Source of the DNA: Anticarsia gemmatalis
Lineage: Eukaryota; Arthropoda; Insecta; Lepidoptera; Erebidae
Assembly: GCF_050436995.1 (NCBI RefSeq)
Contig: NC_134769.1
Location: 4,588,001 to 4,652,000, forward strand
Direction of reading: 5' to 3'
Length of the DNA: 64,000 bases
Both the position numbers and the translations under genes were made by a program. Of this stretch, positions 35,901 to 47,254 are shown one piece after another (the stretch's first letter is position 1; each line of letters starts with the position of its first letter). Below the pieces are notes generated by a model, which made no database searches, was not told the origin of the DNA, and worked only from the letters and a program-made list of their open reading frames with translations.

Positions 35901-37652
35901 CACTTCCGTAGACCTCAATATATCATAACCGCGAACAACATAACGCACGTAACAAACACGTTGCAACCGTACAATAATAGATATTGCATTGAGTATAACG
36001 ATGCGTTCTCTAAAATAACCCGTGACAAAATTAACGGTGCCTTTTAGTAACGTTATCACCTTCACAACTATAATAACATCCACGAATAACACAAGCATGC
36101 ACGGGACAGAAATACTATACGCATTTTACGTGATATTACAAAACGAGTGGTCGAAATAGGACACGCACTGCCACCGAAAGGGCGGAGTGGACATGTCGTG
36201 ACGTCACCGGCTCTCACCGACACTCACCGAACACGACGCATGTCTGCATTGATGGACAGTAAATAATTACCTGAAAACGAAAATGCACAAGGTTAAAACA
36301 AAATAAAACACAAAAAATAAGTAGCCTCGATGCACGTGAGGCTTAATTTACCGATTTAATTAGACCGTGTTAACCAACTCAGCTAATAGGACAACTATTT
36401 AAAAATGACCCATTTTTACGTAGCGACCTAAATTCGCAACATTGCACTGTTTTTTTACACTAACCCATTAAAAATATGTTACACAACATGAGCTGTCAAA
36501 ATACAAAGTCGCGCATATTTGTCGTGTCAGTACCGATAGACATTGAAATATTCCGTTTCTCTAGCACGTAACAAAAAAATAAGTAAATTTGATAATAGAA
36601 ACCAAAGAAGCAACAACTGAAACATTTTTAGACGATTTAAGTAGAATTCTGTACTTTGTAAACCAGTTGCATGTTGACATTAACAAATGTATCGCCCCCA
36701 ATTTTTCGAGCAAAACATTTAGAATGTTATATCATTTCACATAATTCAGCAGTAAAATAAAATAGTAATCGCAGTTAATTATTATTTTAAAATATTCAGA
36801 CATTTCATAATGACTCCATTTTTGATTGGAATGAATTCAAACGAGCGAGGTAGTTCCATATGTTTCACGCGTGTGTTTAGTTTACACCATGTTCTAACGA
36901 ACTCCAATAATAAACCGTCTATTTCTGCGTGACCCATTATTTGACCAGTGGCCGGCAACGTCATATTCTGGGATTCCACGAAAGTCATAAAAACATTACA
37001 TAATAATAAGATCAAATTAACTTGACGTAACTAACGCACATAACCGCGGGAGACTTGTGCAACCCACTCGTTAACGTGAAAGCTTTTAATACTTCTGAGG
37101 GCACATTAGCAAACCCGAAAGCGCTTTTCGAAGGACAATTTAATAAACATATTTTTTTATCGTTCGACCTTTCGCCGGAATGTTGTTTATTTATCGCGAT
37201 GACATCATATTAAAAGCGCCCTTTGTATAGCTGAGAAATCGAGATGAACGACCTTACGTTGACAAATAATTATAAATATTACGCTTTTATTGAGCTTCCT
37301 AGACAGTTCACGGTTGCAATTTAAAAATCGTCAACACAAACATTGCCAAGTTCCCGTAGATTGAGACATATGGCGCTCACGACAGGTGGCGTCAGACATG
37401 TGGGCACCACTCGAAGGGCTCGAATGACGAACGCACTGAACACACAGTAAATCGACCCTATTAATAATAGAAAGGGCCGGCGGTGTTGCCTAGCCTCACG
37501 TCCAGACAGTCACGTAGGGACGTTCTATTGATACTTTAAATAATCCGTAAGATCACTGCCTGCACAGAGTTGTTTATGGGACAGCCGGAGATTAACATTG
37601 ATAGTTGTTTATGTAAGCTCAAAGACTAATAGGAAATTTATGTCTATTCCAG
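32925..37652 (+). other. Intron 1 of the 193-residue gene (4.7 kb, phase 0)
   Basis: GTAAGT donor at 32925 and a TTATGTCTATTCCAG acceptor ending at 37652. It holds the CRE-containing block at 36165-36240. No other coding exon, on either strand, is convincing; frames at 33600-33973, 35120-35377 and 35730-36098 lack domains or splice support. Confidence 0.75.
36165..36240. promoter_or_regulatory. GC-rich intronic block with CRE and tandem CTCACCGA
   Basis: Contains GGGCGGAG, TGACGTCA (36199-36206) and two tandem decamers, CTCTCACCGA and CACTCACCGA (36211-36230), in an AT-rich intron. A candidate enhancer or alternative promoter; inference only. Confidence 0.35.
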
Positions 37653-38192
37653 GTGTCGAGAGACGACTACGAGATTGACTACAGCCCGAGTCCTCGCGGC
37701 TCTCCGCTGAAGGACACGTCCAACATACAAGACGAGCCTGGATACTGCATCAGCCGTCACAACCCTAACAAGACCTTCCGCCGTGAGTCTGTCATCGCCT
37801 CGTGGAAAAGTTTGAAGAAGGAAAGAGAGCAGGCTCTGGGAAAACGTTTTATTTATGTTGACGCTGACAGTTACCAAGACTACTATGGCAGGAACAAGGT
37901 CAAGCGGTGCAAGAGTGACAGGGCTCCTACTGGTCCCAGGGTTCCTAAAAAGGTGAAGCGCACTTACTCAGTTCTCTACAGATATGACGCGGCCGAAGAA
38001 AAGGTAGTTAAGGAGTACAAATATCAGGTACCGAAGGAAACTGAACTGCCTAGCCATCCTGTGATGCAGAAGTCCTACTCTGAGCCTTTCTTGAGGCAGG
38101 AGACAACTCCTAAAAAGAAGGTGAAGAGATCTTTCACCACCCTCCTCAACATTAAGACAAAGTTTTTGAACATCTTCACTTCCAAGAGTTAA
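37653..38192 (+). CDS. Unrecognised basic protein with KVKRxxS/T repeats, coding exon 2
   Basis: Last coding exon: 179 codons and TAA, joined in phase 0 to the 14-codon exon to give 193 residues. I do not recognise the family. In full-protein numbering, residues 17-34 are acidic then SP-rich (SPSPRGSP at 25-32) and 54-79 are basic with likely helix (WKSLKKEREQALGKR). Residues 94-193 are lysine-rich, with three copies of K-V-K-R-x-x-S/T: KVKRCKS (96-102), KVKRTYS (114-120) and KVKRSFT (170-176). Each is a good basophilic-kinase (PKA/Akt-like) site. PKKKVKR (167-173) resembles a classical nuclear localisation signal. There is no signal peptide or membrane segment. The exon is much more GC-rich than its flanks and free of stops over 540 bases, so it is coding. 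A nuclear or regulated scaffold role is only a guess. Confidence 0.88.
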   Translation: MSRDDYEIDYSPSPRGSPLKDTSNIQDEPGYCISRHNPNKTFRRESVIASWKSLKKEREQALGKRFIYVDADSYQDYYGRNKVKRCKSDRAPTGPRVPKKVKRTYSVLYRYDAAEEKVVKEYKYQVPKETELPSHPVMQKSYSEPFLRQETTPKKKVKRSFTTLLNIKTKFLNIFTSKS

Positions 38193-38510
38193 ACTGGATG
38201 AAGAAGACATTATTTGGATTAATTGCTCAATTCAATGCATTTTAAGATTGGCGTATTACTTTAAAATAACGTAATCGTCATGATTCTAGTCAAAATTTCG
38301 TTTGAGGTGACAGAAACATGTATTAATGATTCTGTAGAAAGCATAAACTAAACTCCTAATGGGATGTATTGACATACAAACATGCCAGTATATCAAAAGG
38401 AGTAAGATCTAGTTATTTCTCGGCTCGTAATTTCATATGCTTTATTAAAAGGTTAACTGTGTTATTTTGAAGTGCCAAATGTATTCATAGTATAAGTTTA
38501 GTATATAATT

Positions 38511-38534
38511 TGTGATATTTTCGTGTGTTGTGAT
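38511..38534 (+). promoter_or_regulatory. Two K-box-like motifs in the 3' UTR
   Basis: TGTGAT at 38511-38516 and again at 38529-38534. This is the K-box core, which pairs with the miR-2/13 seed in insects. A Brd-box-like AGCTTTA lies further on at 39169-39175. All are short motifs. Confidence 0.3.
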
Positions 38535-38739
38535 AATATTTTATACTGTATTCTAATGTTTCTTTGCTGTAAATTCTTAATTACGGCAACTGATAACTAA
38601 TTAATATGAGACTACATAAAAATGAGGAAGTCTTTAGTAATATGTAATGTTTTATATTGCATTTAATATAACACAATTACTTATCTAAAAGGTTAAGGTA
38701 CTTTATGTTTACAAAGCAATTCTTTATCTTTCAAGTGAA

Positions 38740-38745
38740 AATAAA
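38740..38745 (+). terminator. Poly(A) signal AATAAA, proximal
   Basis: AATAAA 548 bases after the stop codon, followed by GT-rich TTGTTTGTGTTT near 38790. A distal AATAAA lies at 39355-39360. Either could end the transcript. Confidence 0.55.
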
Positions 38746-38899
38746 AGCAATTGCATAATGTAAATGTTGACAGAAGTACTTTGACGTAATTGTTTGTGTT
38801 TCGATGGAAATATGAATTTAATTACAAATTGTATGAGGAGCTACAATTGATTGCCACAATTCATTCATATTTCACGATATGAATGTAATATTAAATGGC

Positions 38900-39720
38900 A
38901 AGAAGCTAAAAGTGTTAAGTTACTTTTAAATTATTTATATTTGAATTGTTAATTTAAATATAACTTTAATTTAATGAAGGTAACTTAAAATAAATGTAAT
39001 AACAGATCAATTCATTATATTTAATCAAAATATAAAAGTAATTGTAATCACAACTTACATATTGTACTGATAAACATACTACTATTATATTATATAAATA
39101 CTAATATAATTGTGTTTTCATTATTATAAATAATTTATTATAATTATTTTCATTCCTTTTATGTAAGAAGCTTTACTTAGTATATTATATAGTATAAGTT
39201 ATATGCCAATAAGTAAATTATACTAATCGTATTGGAATTGTAAACATATCAATTATTTAGAATTATGTTGTAAACGCCTAAACGTGTTGACAATCAAAGT
39301 ATTATAGAATTTATAAACATATTTATATTATCCTAGTATTAGTAATTAATATAAAATAAATATTTTGTATTATACAATTTTATGTATTTTATTTCACAGC
39401 CTAATTACACAATTATTTAATAGAAATAGTTTAATAATAGTTTATATACATTATTATAATATATAATTATTGGTTAATTTTTTCAATTAAACCAAAATTC
39501 AAATAGAAAAAGACAGACAGAAATTACTATAAATATCACTTTTTAAGAACGATATAGTAATTACTTCATTTTACTAACAAACATTATGCTATAATAACAT
39601 TACTATTGACCAAATCATTATACATTTCATTCAACAATTAATTTATTATAGTTTAAATCTGTTGTCAAAATAATTACGTAAACAGTTTACCCATATTGTA
39701 TAACAATTGTTGACATGACA
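38900..39720. other. Very AT-rich stretch
   Basis: Composition falls to nearly pure A+T runs. It is either the distal 3' UTR of the upstream gene or simple intergenic DNA. No frame or structured repeat is recognisable. Confidence 0.6.
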
Positions 39721-40226
39721 CGTCAGCAATAAGCCCGCATGAAACACTGTGTAGTGAGTACTGTATTGTGAACAAAATCATCAAAGATATCGCCATTGTA
39801 TTCAATACTATGCGGGACTAATGACTATTGTGTTATTTCAGAACTAAGGATCGATATTTTATTAATTATACAAATAGATATTCATTGGTCTAGAAACTAG
39901 GGTGACTATTGTTTAAAGCCATATCACCTATAAAGGGACATTTGACTAGAGAACTACGTATAATTAGGTCTGAGTTGTCAGCCATTATAAAAAAAAAGAG
40001 AAAATTGTTATGCCTAGGAAGTTTTAAGGAAAGTAAACTGCAAACATAGCTTTAGGGAAAGACAATTGTTTAAAAGAACATCAGCTAAAACAATCTTTTT
40101 GTAATAGCGAATTAAGAATTAATTATAAAAATACATAAGCTTTATTTTATGCATCATGGACTACTTCGACAATTATCAGAAACAATATTACTTGTATTAT
40201 TTGTGGACCTCTTTCACAGCTAAACT

Positions 40227-40412
40227 ATGTCAGATATTGTATACAGAAACTTAGATTTCAATAGATTTTATCTCAACACATTATCTATTGCTGATAAAAT
40301 GATAAAAACAAGACGTAAGCGTAAAGTACCATCAATCTCAATTCGTTTATTGGATGAACAAGATAATTGGATCCCAGATATTGAGATGAAACAACAAATC
40401 AAATCAACATGA
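40227..40412 (+). CDS. Possible small protein, 61 residues (low confidence)
   Basis: ATG to TGA frame of 61 codons with a balanced, protein-like composition. It starts MSDIVYRNLDFNRFYLNTLS, has a basic run TRRKRKV in the middle and an acidic LLDEQDN after it. No signal peptide or membrane segment. TTTCACAG ends just 7 bases before the ATG, so it might also be a terminal exon. AATAAA follows at 40438-40443 with a GT-rich stretch after it. No family is recognised. A frame this short can occur by chance, so the poly(A) signal and composition are the only support. Confidence 0.3.
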   Translation: MSDIVYRNLDFNRFYLNTLSIADKMIKTRRKRKVPSISIRLLDEQDNWIPDIEMKQQIKST

Positions 40413-40437
40413 CGTTTTATCAAATCAAACCAAATGT

Positions 40438-40464
40438 AATAAAAATCACATGGCTTATGTGATT
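40438..40464 (+). terminator. AATAAA followed by a hairpin
   Basis: AATAAA at 40438-40443. AATCACAT-ggctt-ATGTGATT (40444-40464) is an 8-bp perfect stem with a 5-base loop. It lies 25 bases after the stop of the small ORF. Confidence 0.35.
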
Positions 40465-42206
40465 CGGTGTATAATGACATTACAATTCATGTTTATGAGT
40501 CCTGTTTTTAAATATTGTAATTTGATTTTGATTGAAAATTAGCTACCGTTACAAATCAAATACACTACTAAACTACCTATTAAATCCAAAATCTATAAGT
40601 AACCTTAAAATTAATCGCCAGATGTTTAGCAAAATATCATATTTGATACCAAAACTACAACATTGTATTACAAGACTCGCAACCAAACAACAAAACAACC
40701 TTTGAAACAAAAAACCTAAAAAATTTTCGCTTCGGGAATAAGTACGTAAACCACTTTCTTCGCCAAAAAAATTTCTGTCATCAAGACACAATGATATATT
40801 TGTCTTTATCATAGTTTGCCTAGTGACAAATACATACAATAATACCCAGCGACTAGCCACAGGCAGGTCAATGTTTAATTAGATAATACGGCTCCATCAC
40901 CGTTCTTGTAGCAAGTACGCGTCGAATGAGAGGGATTAAGGCCATACGTTTGATTAATGTCTAATAGCCTCCCTTGATGATGCGAGAGGTGAAGGTTCAG
41001 CCGCAAATTATTGGGAGCCTTGATTGAATATTATGTTCAGATTGTGTACATTTATTCGCGGGTCGGGAAAACTGATATATGTACATGTACAATATGATGT
41101 GTAATCTCCTCAAAGCTTTTCTGCAGTTTCATTGATACCAGTCAACTGTGTAAGACTTTGTTTATAGTTTCCAGTGTGTACCTGTGTATTAAGTACACAT
41201 TTGGACCCCTTGAGCGGCAGTCGCATACCGACCACGCTACAGAGACGCGTAATCTCATTAGGAAAATTAATAGCAGTTTTATTTAATGAGATATTTTCTA
41301 AGGCCATTCTCAGAAGCAGCAAATGTTTGACAAGATAGTGCCTGGTAAATAAAAAAGGATAATAATATACTTGGTAATTGAGGAACTATACAGACGAACT
41401 TATACACTGTCCTTTCTCTATTTTCAATGTTTAATACACTTATAGATTGTTTGTATTCAGTACCAGAGCAGAGCATCAATTGTTATACAATATAACATCC
41501 TGTCCTCATAAATTAGACTAAACGTAAGAACACCTAAAATATCATATTTAGTACAGCATAATCTCCAAATCCGTACCTATCCATAAAAATTACCACGCCG
41601 AGTTCAACGTGAGGGTATAAACACAAATTTAGATTCGCAACGAGGTCGAAAGGGGTGGAGGGTGAATATGGGACAATGTTATGCAGAATTAAACCTAGGG
41701 TAAACATAACATACTTTGTACATGTACAGGCTACGTGCATGCGATACATTATGTATTACCATGCTTTTAGACAAGAATGGAATGAAACTGTGAGTGGGAA
41801 TTTTATAGAGAATGGGGTGAAACTTGATACAGTACTTCTGTAATAAAAAATTGTATGTACTGCGTCATGTACGTACATACATATGTGTCATACATAATGT
41901 ATGTTTGTGGGATGTCGCTGTAATTAAAGGATTAAATATAAAGAACTTATAGTATTTATTTATAATATTAAAGCAGTTTACTAATGTATAAAGTTAACTT
42001 TTATTTGTTCATAAAGGAGTTTATTAACATACTGTTTTGCCTGTTAGGTTCTTTACTTAGTAGAGTACTAACTACACTACATTAATATGGTATTATAGTT
42101 AAGGATTCTACACAATTTCAACTTGAAACAAATAGGCAAGTGGGTCAAAGTCCAGCAAAATTCACAGAAGCAAAGTAAATAAAAGCTTGTAAAATATGTA
42201 CATAAA

Positions 42207-42354
42207 ACCTCTTATTCATAAACACACTATAAACCTATTTTAGTTAAAAAAACTCCTAAAATATGTTTTCTCTTTTTCATTTCGCTAAGGAGTGAAAGAA
42301 ACAAAACTCTTTATGAGCCTTTTATAACTTCAGATACTTTTATGAATAAGAGGG
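42207..42354 (-). mobile_element. TTA-flanked MITE, copy 2 (inverted)
   Basis: Reverse complement of the element at 31188-31335, matching end to end, including TTTCATTTCGCTAAGGAGTG. The right flank TTA is kept (42355-42357); the left terminus and flank have mutated. Confidence 0.83.
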
Positions 42355-44206
42355 TTAATATTTGACCCAGTGTTGGAAACTCAAAATATCCCCTAGATTC
42401 TGTGCTCGTCAGGTGTAAAGTGGTGCCAGGTCCCTGCCCGTGGGAACCCGGGCCCATTCGCTCGAATTTGAATAAACAATAAGACACGTACCCACTGTAC
42501 AATCGGGACATCACGCCACACAGTGTTGCCAGAATTTCGTTTCGCGATCCATAGGGAATCGGAACACGAAGTTGGATATTATTTTTGTGTAAGAATAGAG
42601 GAAAGTTTGATGTGGTGACAAAATTGGAAATATGTTCCGTCTAAAACTTATAAATGGATTATTTATTGACAAAAACTGATATCAAAGTAAGTGACAGTAT
42701 GAGTCGCAGGATTTTATTTTTAAGTGGCGAAGTTTATGTAAAAATCAGACAAAGTAAGAGATGTTAGACGAAAATACTTATTGTTCATTTATTTCTTTAC
42801 ATAATTATCAAGCTGTCCAAACACCTGCCTATTTTTACCGCAGAGAGCATGGAAGCGAAGATTAGCTATCACCAATATGCCATTATCAATAGATATTTGA
42901 TTCCCCTAAGGTCTTAGGAATAACAGCAAACTTTAAGATAAGCTTATAATTTACAAATGTACATTTGTACAATCTTCGCGTGTATAATGTAAGGCTATCG
43001 GTATCTTACAGCCAGTTTACGTAGCGTCGCGTATTAGGTAATGCATAGCCGAAAGCCATTGCAGTGGGTCACGCTGCCGCCGACCAACGGGACCTTGAAC
43101 CTTAACTGTCGCGGCGAACTAACTGATTTATTACTCACTAAACCTAAGTGACTTCACAACTCACTTGATTCGTTTGATTAATCGTTTACTGTAATTGATC
43201 GTTACTTCTTGTGATTGATTAATGTTACAACTATGTTTTGATTGTAGATTAATTGATTGCTCGTGACTTATTGTCGAAAATAATACATATTTAGTTTTTA
43301 AATATAAGTTTTTTTTTTATTCACTGCGGATAATTGCGGACTACTAACGCCATCTGTTAGTATTGGCACGAACTTCTTGCGCAGCTCTGAAACTGAAACT
43401 ATTATTAGATTTCTAAGATTTGAAGATCAACGCACGCAAACCAATGGTGTTACTATAAAACTGACCGCTTGCAAAACCGTTTTAATAAGTGTACATAAAA
43501 TAAAATAAACATACAAACTAAAAACACACAAGTAATAAAATAAAACTAAAAACAAATTAGCTATAACTCCTAGCGGTTTTAAAGCGATTTGATTTTTATT
43601 AACATGTTAAAAAATAAATATTATTTTACTGCGAACTTTGGCAACTATAAAACAGCTCTTCCATTTTTAAATAATATTTTTTTATTAACCAAAGAGGTCG
43701 GCAAAAGATCGCAACCTGCATAGAATCAGGATGAAATATAGATTAAAAATATAATCAGTATCGAGTATCAATGTGCTTTAATTACGGGAAACGGGAGTTA
43801 AAAACGGGAGTATATTAAACAAGTGGTTTTAATTAATTATTAGTGTAATTAAAATAACAATAAAGGCCAAGGATTGACCTCAGTGTAATGGAGTCAGTGT
43901 TGCACTGGTTCATTGTGACATGAGTTTCAATGCTACGAATATTATGGATGTAATTAATAAAACTGAATGTTATATTCCCGGTATCAGGTAAAGGTCTCGT
44001 TATAAAACTATTGCCAAGGTTTTTTTAATGACGACTATACTATTATAGTGGTTGGAAAATAGAATCGCGTGTAGATTCTATATTAAAGGCATCATATTTT
44101 TAATGGTTACCAAATAAAATTGTTCTAACTGCAAACAAAGAACAACTAGATTTTAGGATTGTAAAATTCTGCCTTATTATTTTATAGACATAGGTACGTC
44201 ACGATA
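42355..44206. other. Non-coding stretch, no recognised feature
   Basis: A 36-codon frame at 43041-43151 lies in a GC-richer patch but has no other support. The segment 42411-42520 is GC-rich without a readable domain. Confidence 0.5.
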
Positions 44207-44308
44207 AGTCCCCAACCCGCACTGTGGTCTCAAGGCCTAAACCCTCCCCTTCGTTTGGAAGGAGACCCTTGCCCGGCAGTGGGCAGTGGGACAGTAATGG
44301 GTTAAAAA
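44207..44308 (-). repeat. CR1/Zenon-like LINE 3' end, minus strand
   Basis: Reverse complement reads CCCATTACTGTCCCACTGCC, CGGGCAAGGGTCTCCTTCC, GGGGAGGGTTTAGGCCTTGA, then GTGCGGGTTGGGGA. Same family as the plus-strand copies at 10297, 11678 and 16715. Confidence 0.68.
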
Positions 44309-45239
44309 AATATTTATACGCAGGCGAATACCCGGGCAGATACTAGTAAAATAATTTCGTAACACCAAATAGTCATAAATATTTTTCATTTATTTCATAA
44401 TGGAGATTGTCTTATAAAAGTGTATTGAGTAGGCCTTCAGCGTTAGTGATTATATTTAATGTGTAAAATGAATTAGTGTACGAGTATGTTTATGTTTGTG
44501 TAGAAACATAAATGTCAGTGAAGAGATATGTGTCTCAGCGTTTACAGCGGACGTTTGGCGATGGCCCATCGATAAATCACTTACGTAGTTTTACTATTAC
44601 AAAACTAAGCTCGAAATATTACTGCGGCACGGCCAACGTTGTTCTGTTGTTTGTAAAAACAATGGCTGATGAAATTCTTTGTATAAAAATTATATTAACA
44701 AAAGAAGAAATGAAATTACGAACTAGCTTTTGCAAAGAACTTTGGATTTAATAATACTATAGGTATTATTTGTTAATTTTAGTTACAGTCTAAATCTGTG
44801 CTAAATCGAACTCTATTTAGTAGATTTTGTTTCAGAGAGTAACAAAAAAACACACGTCAATATCTCAAAATTCGCGTCAATATATTAGTAAACAAATTTT
44901 AAAAAATGTGTTCTGTTATTTTGTAATAAAATCTAACACATTTTCAAATAAATTCGTTACTCATCAATCCGACATCGGTTTTGAATTAGTGCGTGGAAAA
45001 ATCTCATTGAATGTTACTTGAATAGGTACAAATTAGCTATTGGAAAACTCTAGCGAGAGAGAGAAGACTTTCAAGGCTTTGTAATACCGATATTGATGGC
45101 TCAATAAAGTTTCTATGAAATTCAGCGTATTATACTAAAAACCGACAGGGAATAGCGGATTTAAAAACATTAATCATATGATTTGTGCATAAACGAGACT
45201 ATGATTTAGTGAAATTTATATTTTACATTGAAGCCTCTA

Positions 45240-45335
45240 CTGGCGACTTCGTCCATGACAAAGACGACGACGACAAAGACTATGGGTTAAAAAGTACCCT
45301 GTGTTCTTTCAGTATATAACACTTATGATTACTAG
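45240..45335 (+). repeat. Decayed dispersed repeat
   Basis: GGCGACTTCGTCCATGACAA and GGGTTAAAAAGTACCCTGTG then TTCTTTC resemble degraded tail segments of a common lepidopteran element. A (GAC)n-like run separates them. Confidence 0.35.
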
Positions 45336-47100
45336 GGTGCTTAAAATGCCCATAGAAAAACCGTTAAGTAGTATTTTTATTAAACAAAGTAAGAGTCTTT
45401 CAAAATGATTCAATAAAACAGAACGACATAATGCACACCATTTTTTTTATTTGCAAATGGTAATTATCAAAATGCTTTTTACTAGCAAACAAACAGTAGA
45501 CGAATCAATCACCTAAAAACAAAAACAACATACCTATTAAAACGACTGTTAATTAAACACAGTTGTATAGACAGTGAAAAATGACCTTATGCACAATGTA
45601 CAATGTACATTGATGGCTCAGTAGTCTGGCTCACTAATTGTCATCCGGCTAGGCGGCTCCATAGCCGCTATGTATGCAGTAATTGCATAGCAACGCATAT
45701 GACATAATATAGGTTTTACTGCAATGCCTGACCTTAGGTGATAGTTCGAATCGGATGTATTGTTATGTATTCGTGCATTTTATATAGAGTTTTATAACCT
45801 TAGTAAGGTGATTTCCCATTGACAACCGAATATCTTTCAGTCAGTTTCTATTGCATCTTGCAAGAATCAAGGTTTTTCAGCTAATTTGTATGTCAACTCG
45901 CTACTCAATGTTAGGAAGTTGCTTTTTAGAAAGAAATGTTCTTTGCCTTGACTGCGTCATATTGAATATTAAGATTTTTTTAAGCTTTTATGGGCCTGAA
46001 GTAAGTCTTAATACTAGCTATACGTAATTACGTTTTGCAGTCCAATCTATAATTGACTTAAAGTCCTGATGATATAAGGTTAATTGTATGCAATAGTATG
46101 CATGCTATGTAGACATGCTCAGTACACTTGACGCTGTCTGTCTACGTCATGTAATACGTACACATCATGTCCTTTACTGACTTGACTGTGTACTCCTACG
46201 GTTATTCCAAGTAAATGCTTCAAAATAAATAACTAACCAATAAAAATGTAAACGATACTCAGAAAACAGTAAAACGTACGATAAACTTCCTTTATCAACG
46301 TACGAGTACATTAACTAGAAAAGATAACTTTATCATTACCTACGGACATAAATCAGACCAGTTTGGTAGATAGTTTTTGTACAAGTTTGAAAGTTACTCC
46401 ATAGGGATAACGTAGGGCACGTTGAAATTGAAGCCAGATTTTTAGATTTAGTTTAAACTCTACAGGCAAGAGAGAGATTACGTGACTTATTTTTAATTAT
46501 TATTTTAGACGTAGGTATTTTCAACGAAAGGATCTAAATAAGGGTGTTCGCACCCTGGGCAGATCGTAAAGTCTATCGCAAACGGGAGGAGGTTTATGAT
46601 ATAGTCGCTAGTGAAAAGCTGTGATAAAGATGGTGATGGATTTTGATTTATACATCATTGAATAAAAATAATATTAGATGACACGAAATGACCTTTCCTA
46701 CAACACATAAGAAAAATATACTTTTTATAAATTCAACGTACTCTATCAAAAATATAACAATCCACGTATGTTTATAAACAAAGTGATATTCAAGTAATAA
46801 CCAACAATGCTTCGGTACCAGCTATTATTTCCATTGAAACGTCTAGCCTCGCCAATGACATTGACTTCAATTGAAAATAATACGCCAGTGAAAAGATTTA
46901 GCCTTCGTCGTTATTGTGTCACAATCTACGGATTAGGCAATTGAACTTGCACGATTTGATATAAAAATACATTGTGGGTGTTAATTGGGTTTTTTGGGAA
47001 GATTATCCAAAAAGCGAAGACTTTAAACTGACTGACTGGATTATGTATACGTCTATATTACCTATTGTTGACGGTTAGTTCGAATACAGATCGGAGATAA

Positions 47101-47254
47101 TCTTACTAATGTTTTAAATGCGAAAGTTTGTGAGGATGGATCTATGTAGCTGTGTTTGTTACTCTTTCACGATTTTTTTTAAAACATTTAGTTTCTACAC
47201 GTAATATCACCTTTTACCACAGGAAATCTTTTCACGCAAACGAGGTGCGGGCGG
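47101..47254 (+). mobile_element. Truncated Helitron-like element
   Basis: Starts TCTTACTAATGTTTTAAATG after an A, continues CGAAAGTTTGTGAGGATGGA and GTTTGTTACTCTTTCACG, and ends in GGTGCGGGCGG without the final CTAG. An internally deleted, 3'-truncated copy of a very common insect repeat. Confidence 0.6.

Noticed and set aside
35730..36098. 122-codon hydrophobic open frame, minus strand
   Set aside because: Low-complexity V/I/L content from AT-rich DNA; no conserved motif.
37644..38210. Open frames antisense to the 193-residue gene
   Set aside because: Shadows of the coding exon on the plus strand; no splice sites or composition of their own.
43041..43151. 36-codon frame in a GC-richer patch
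   Set aside because: Too short, with no promoter, splice or poly(A) support.
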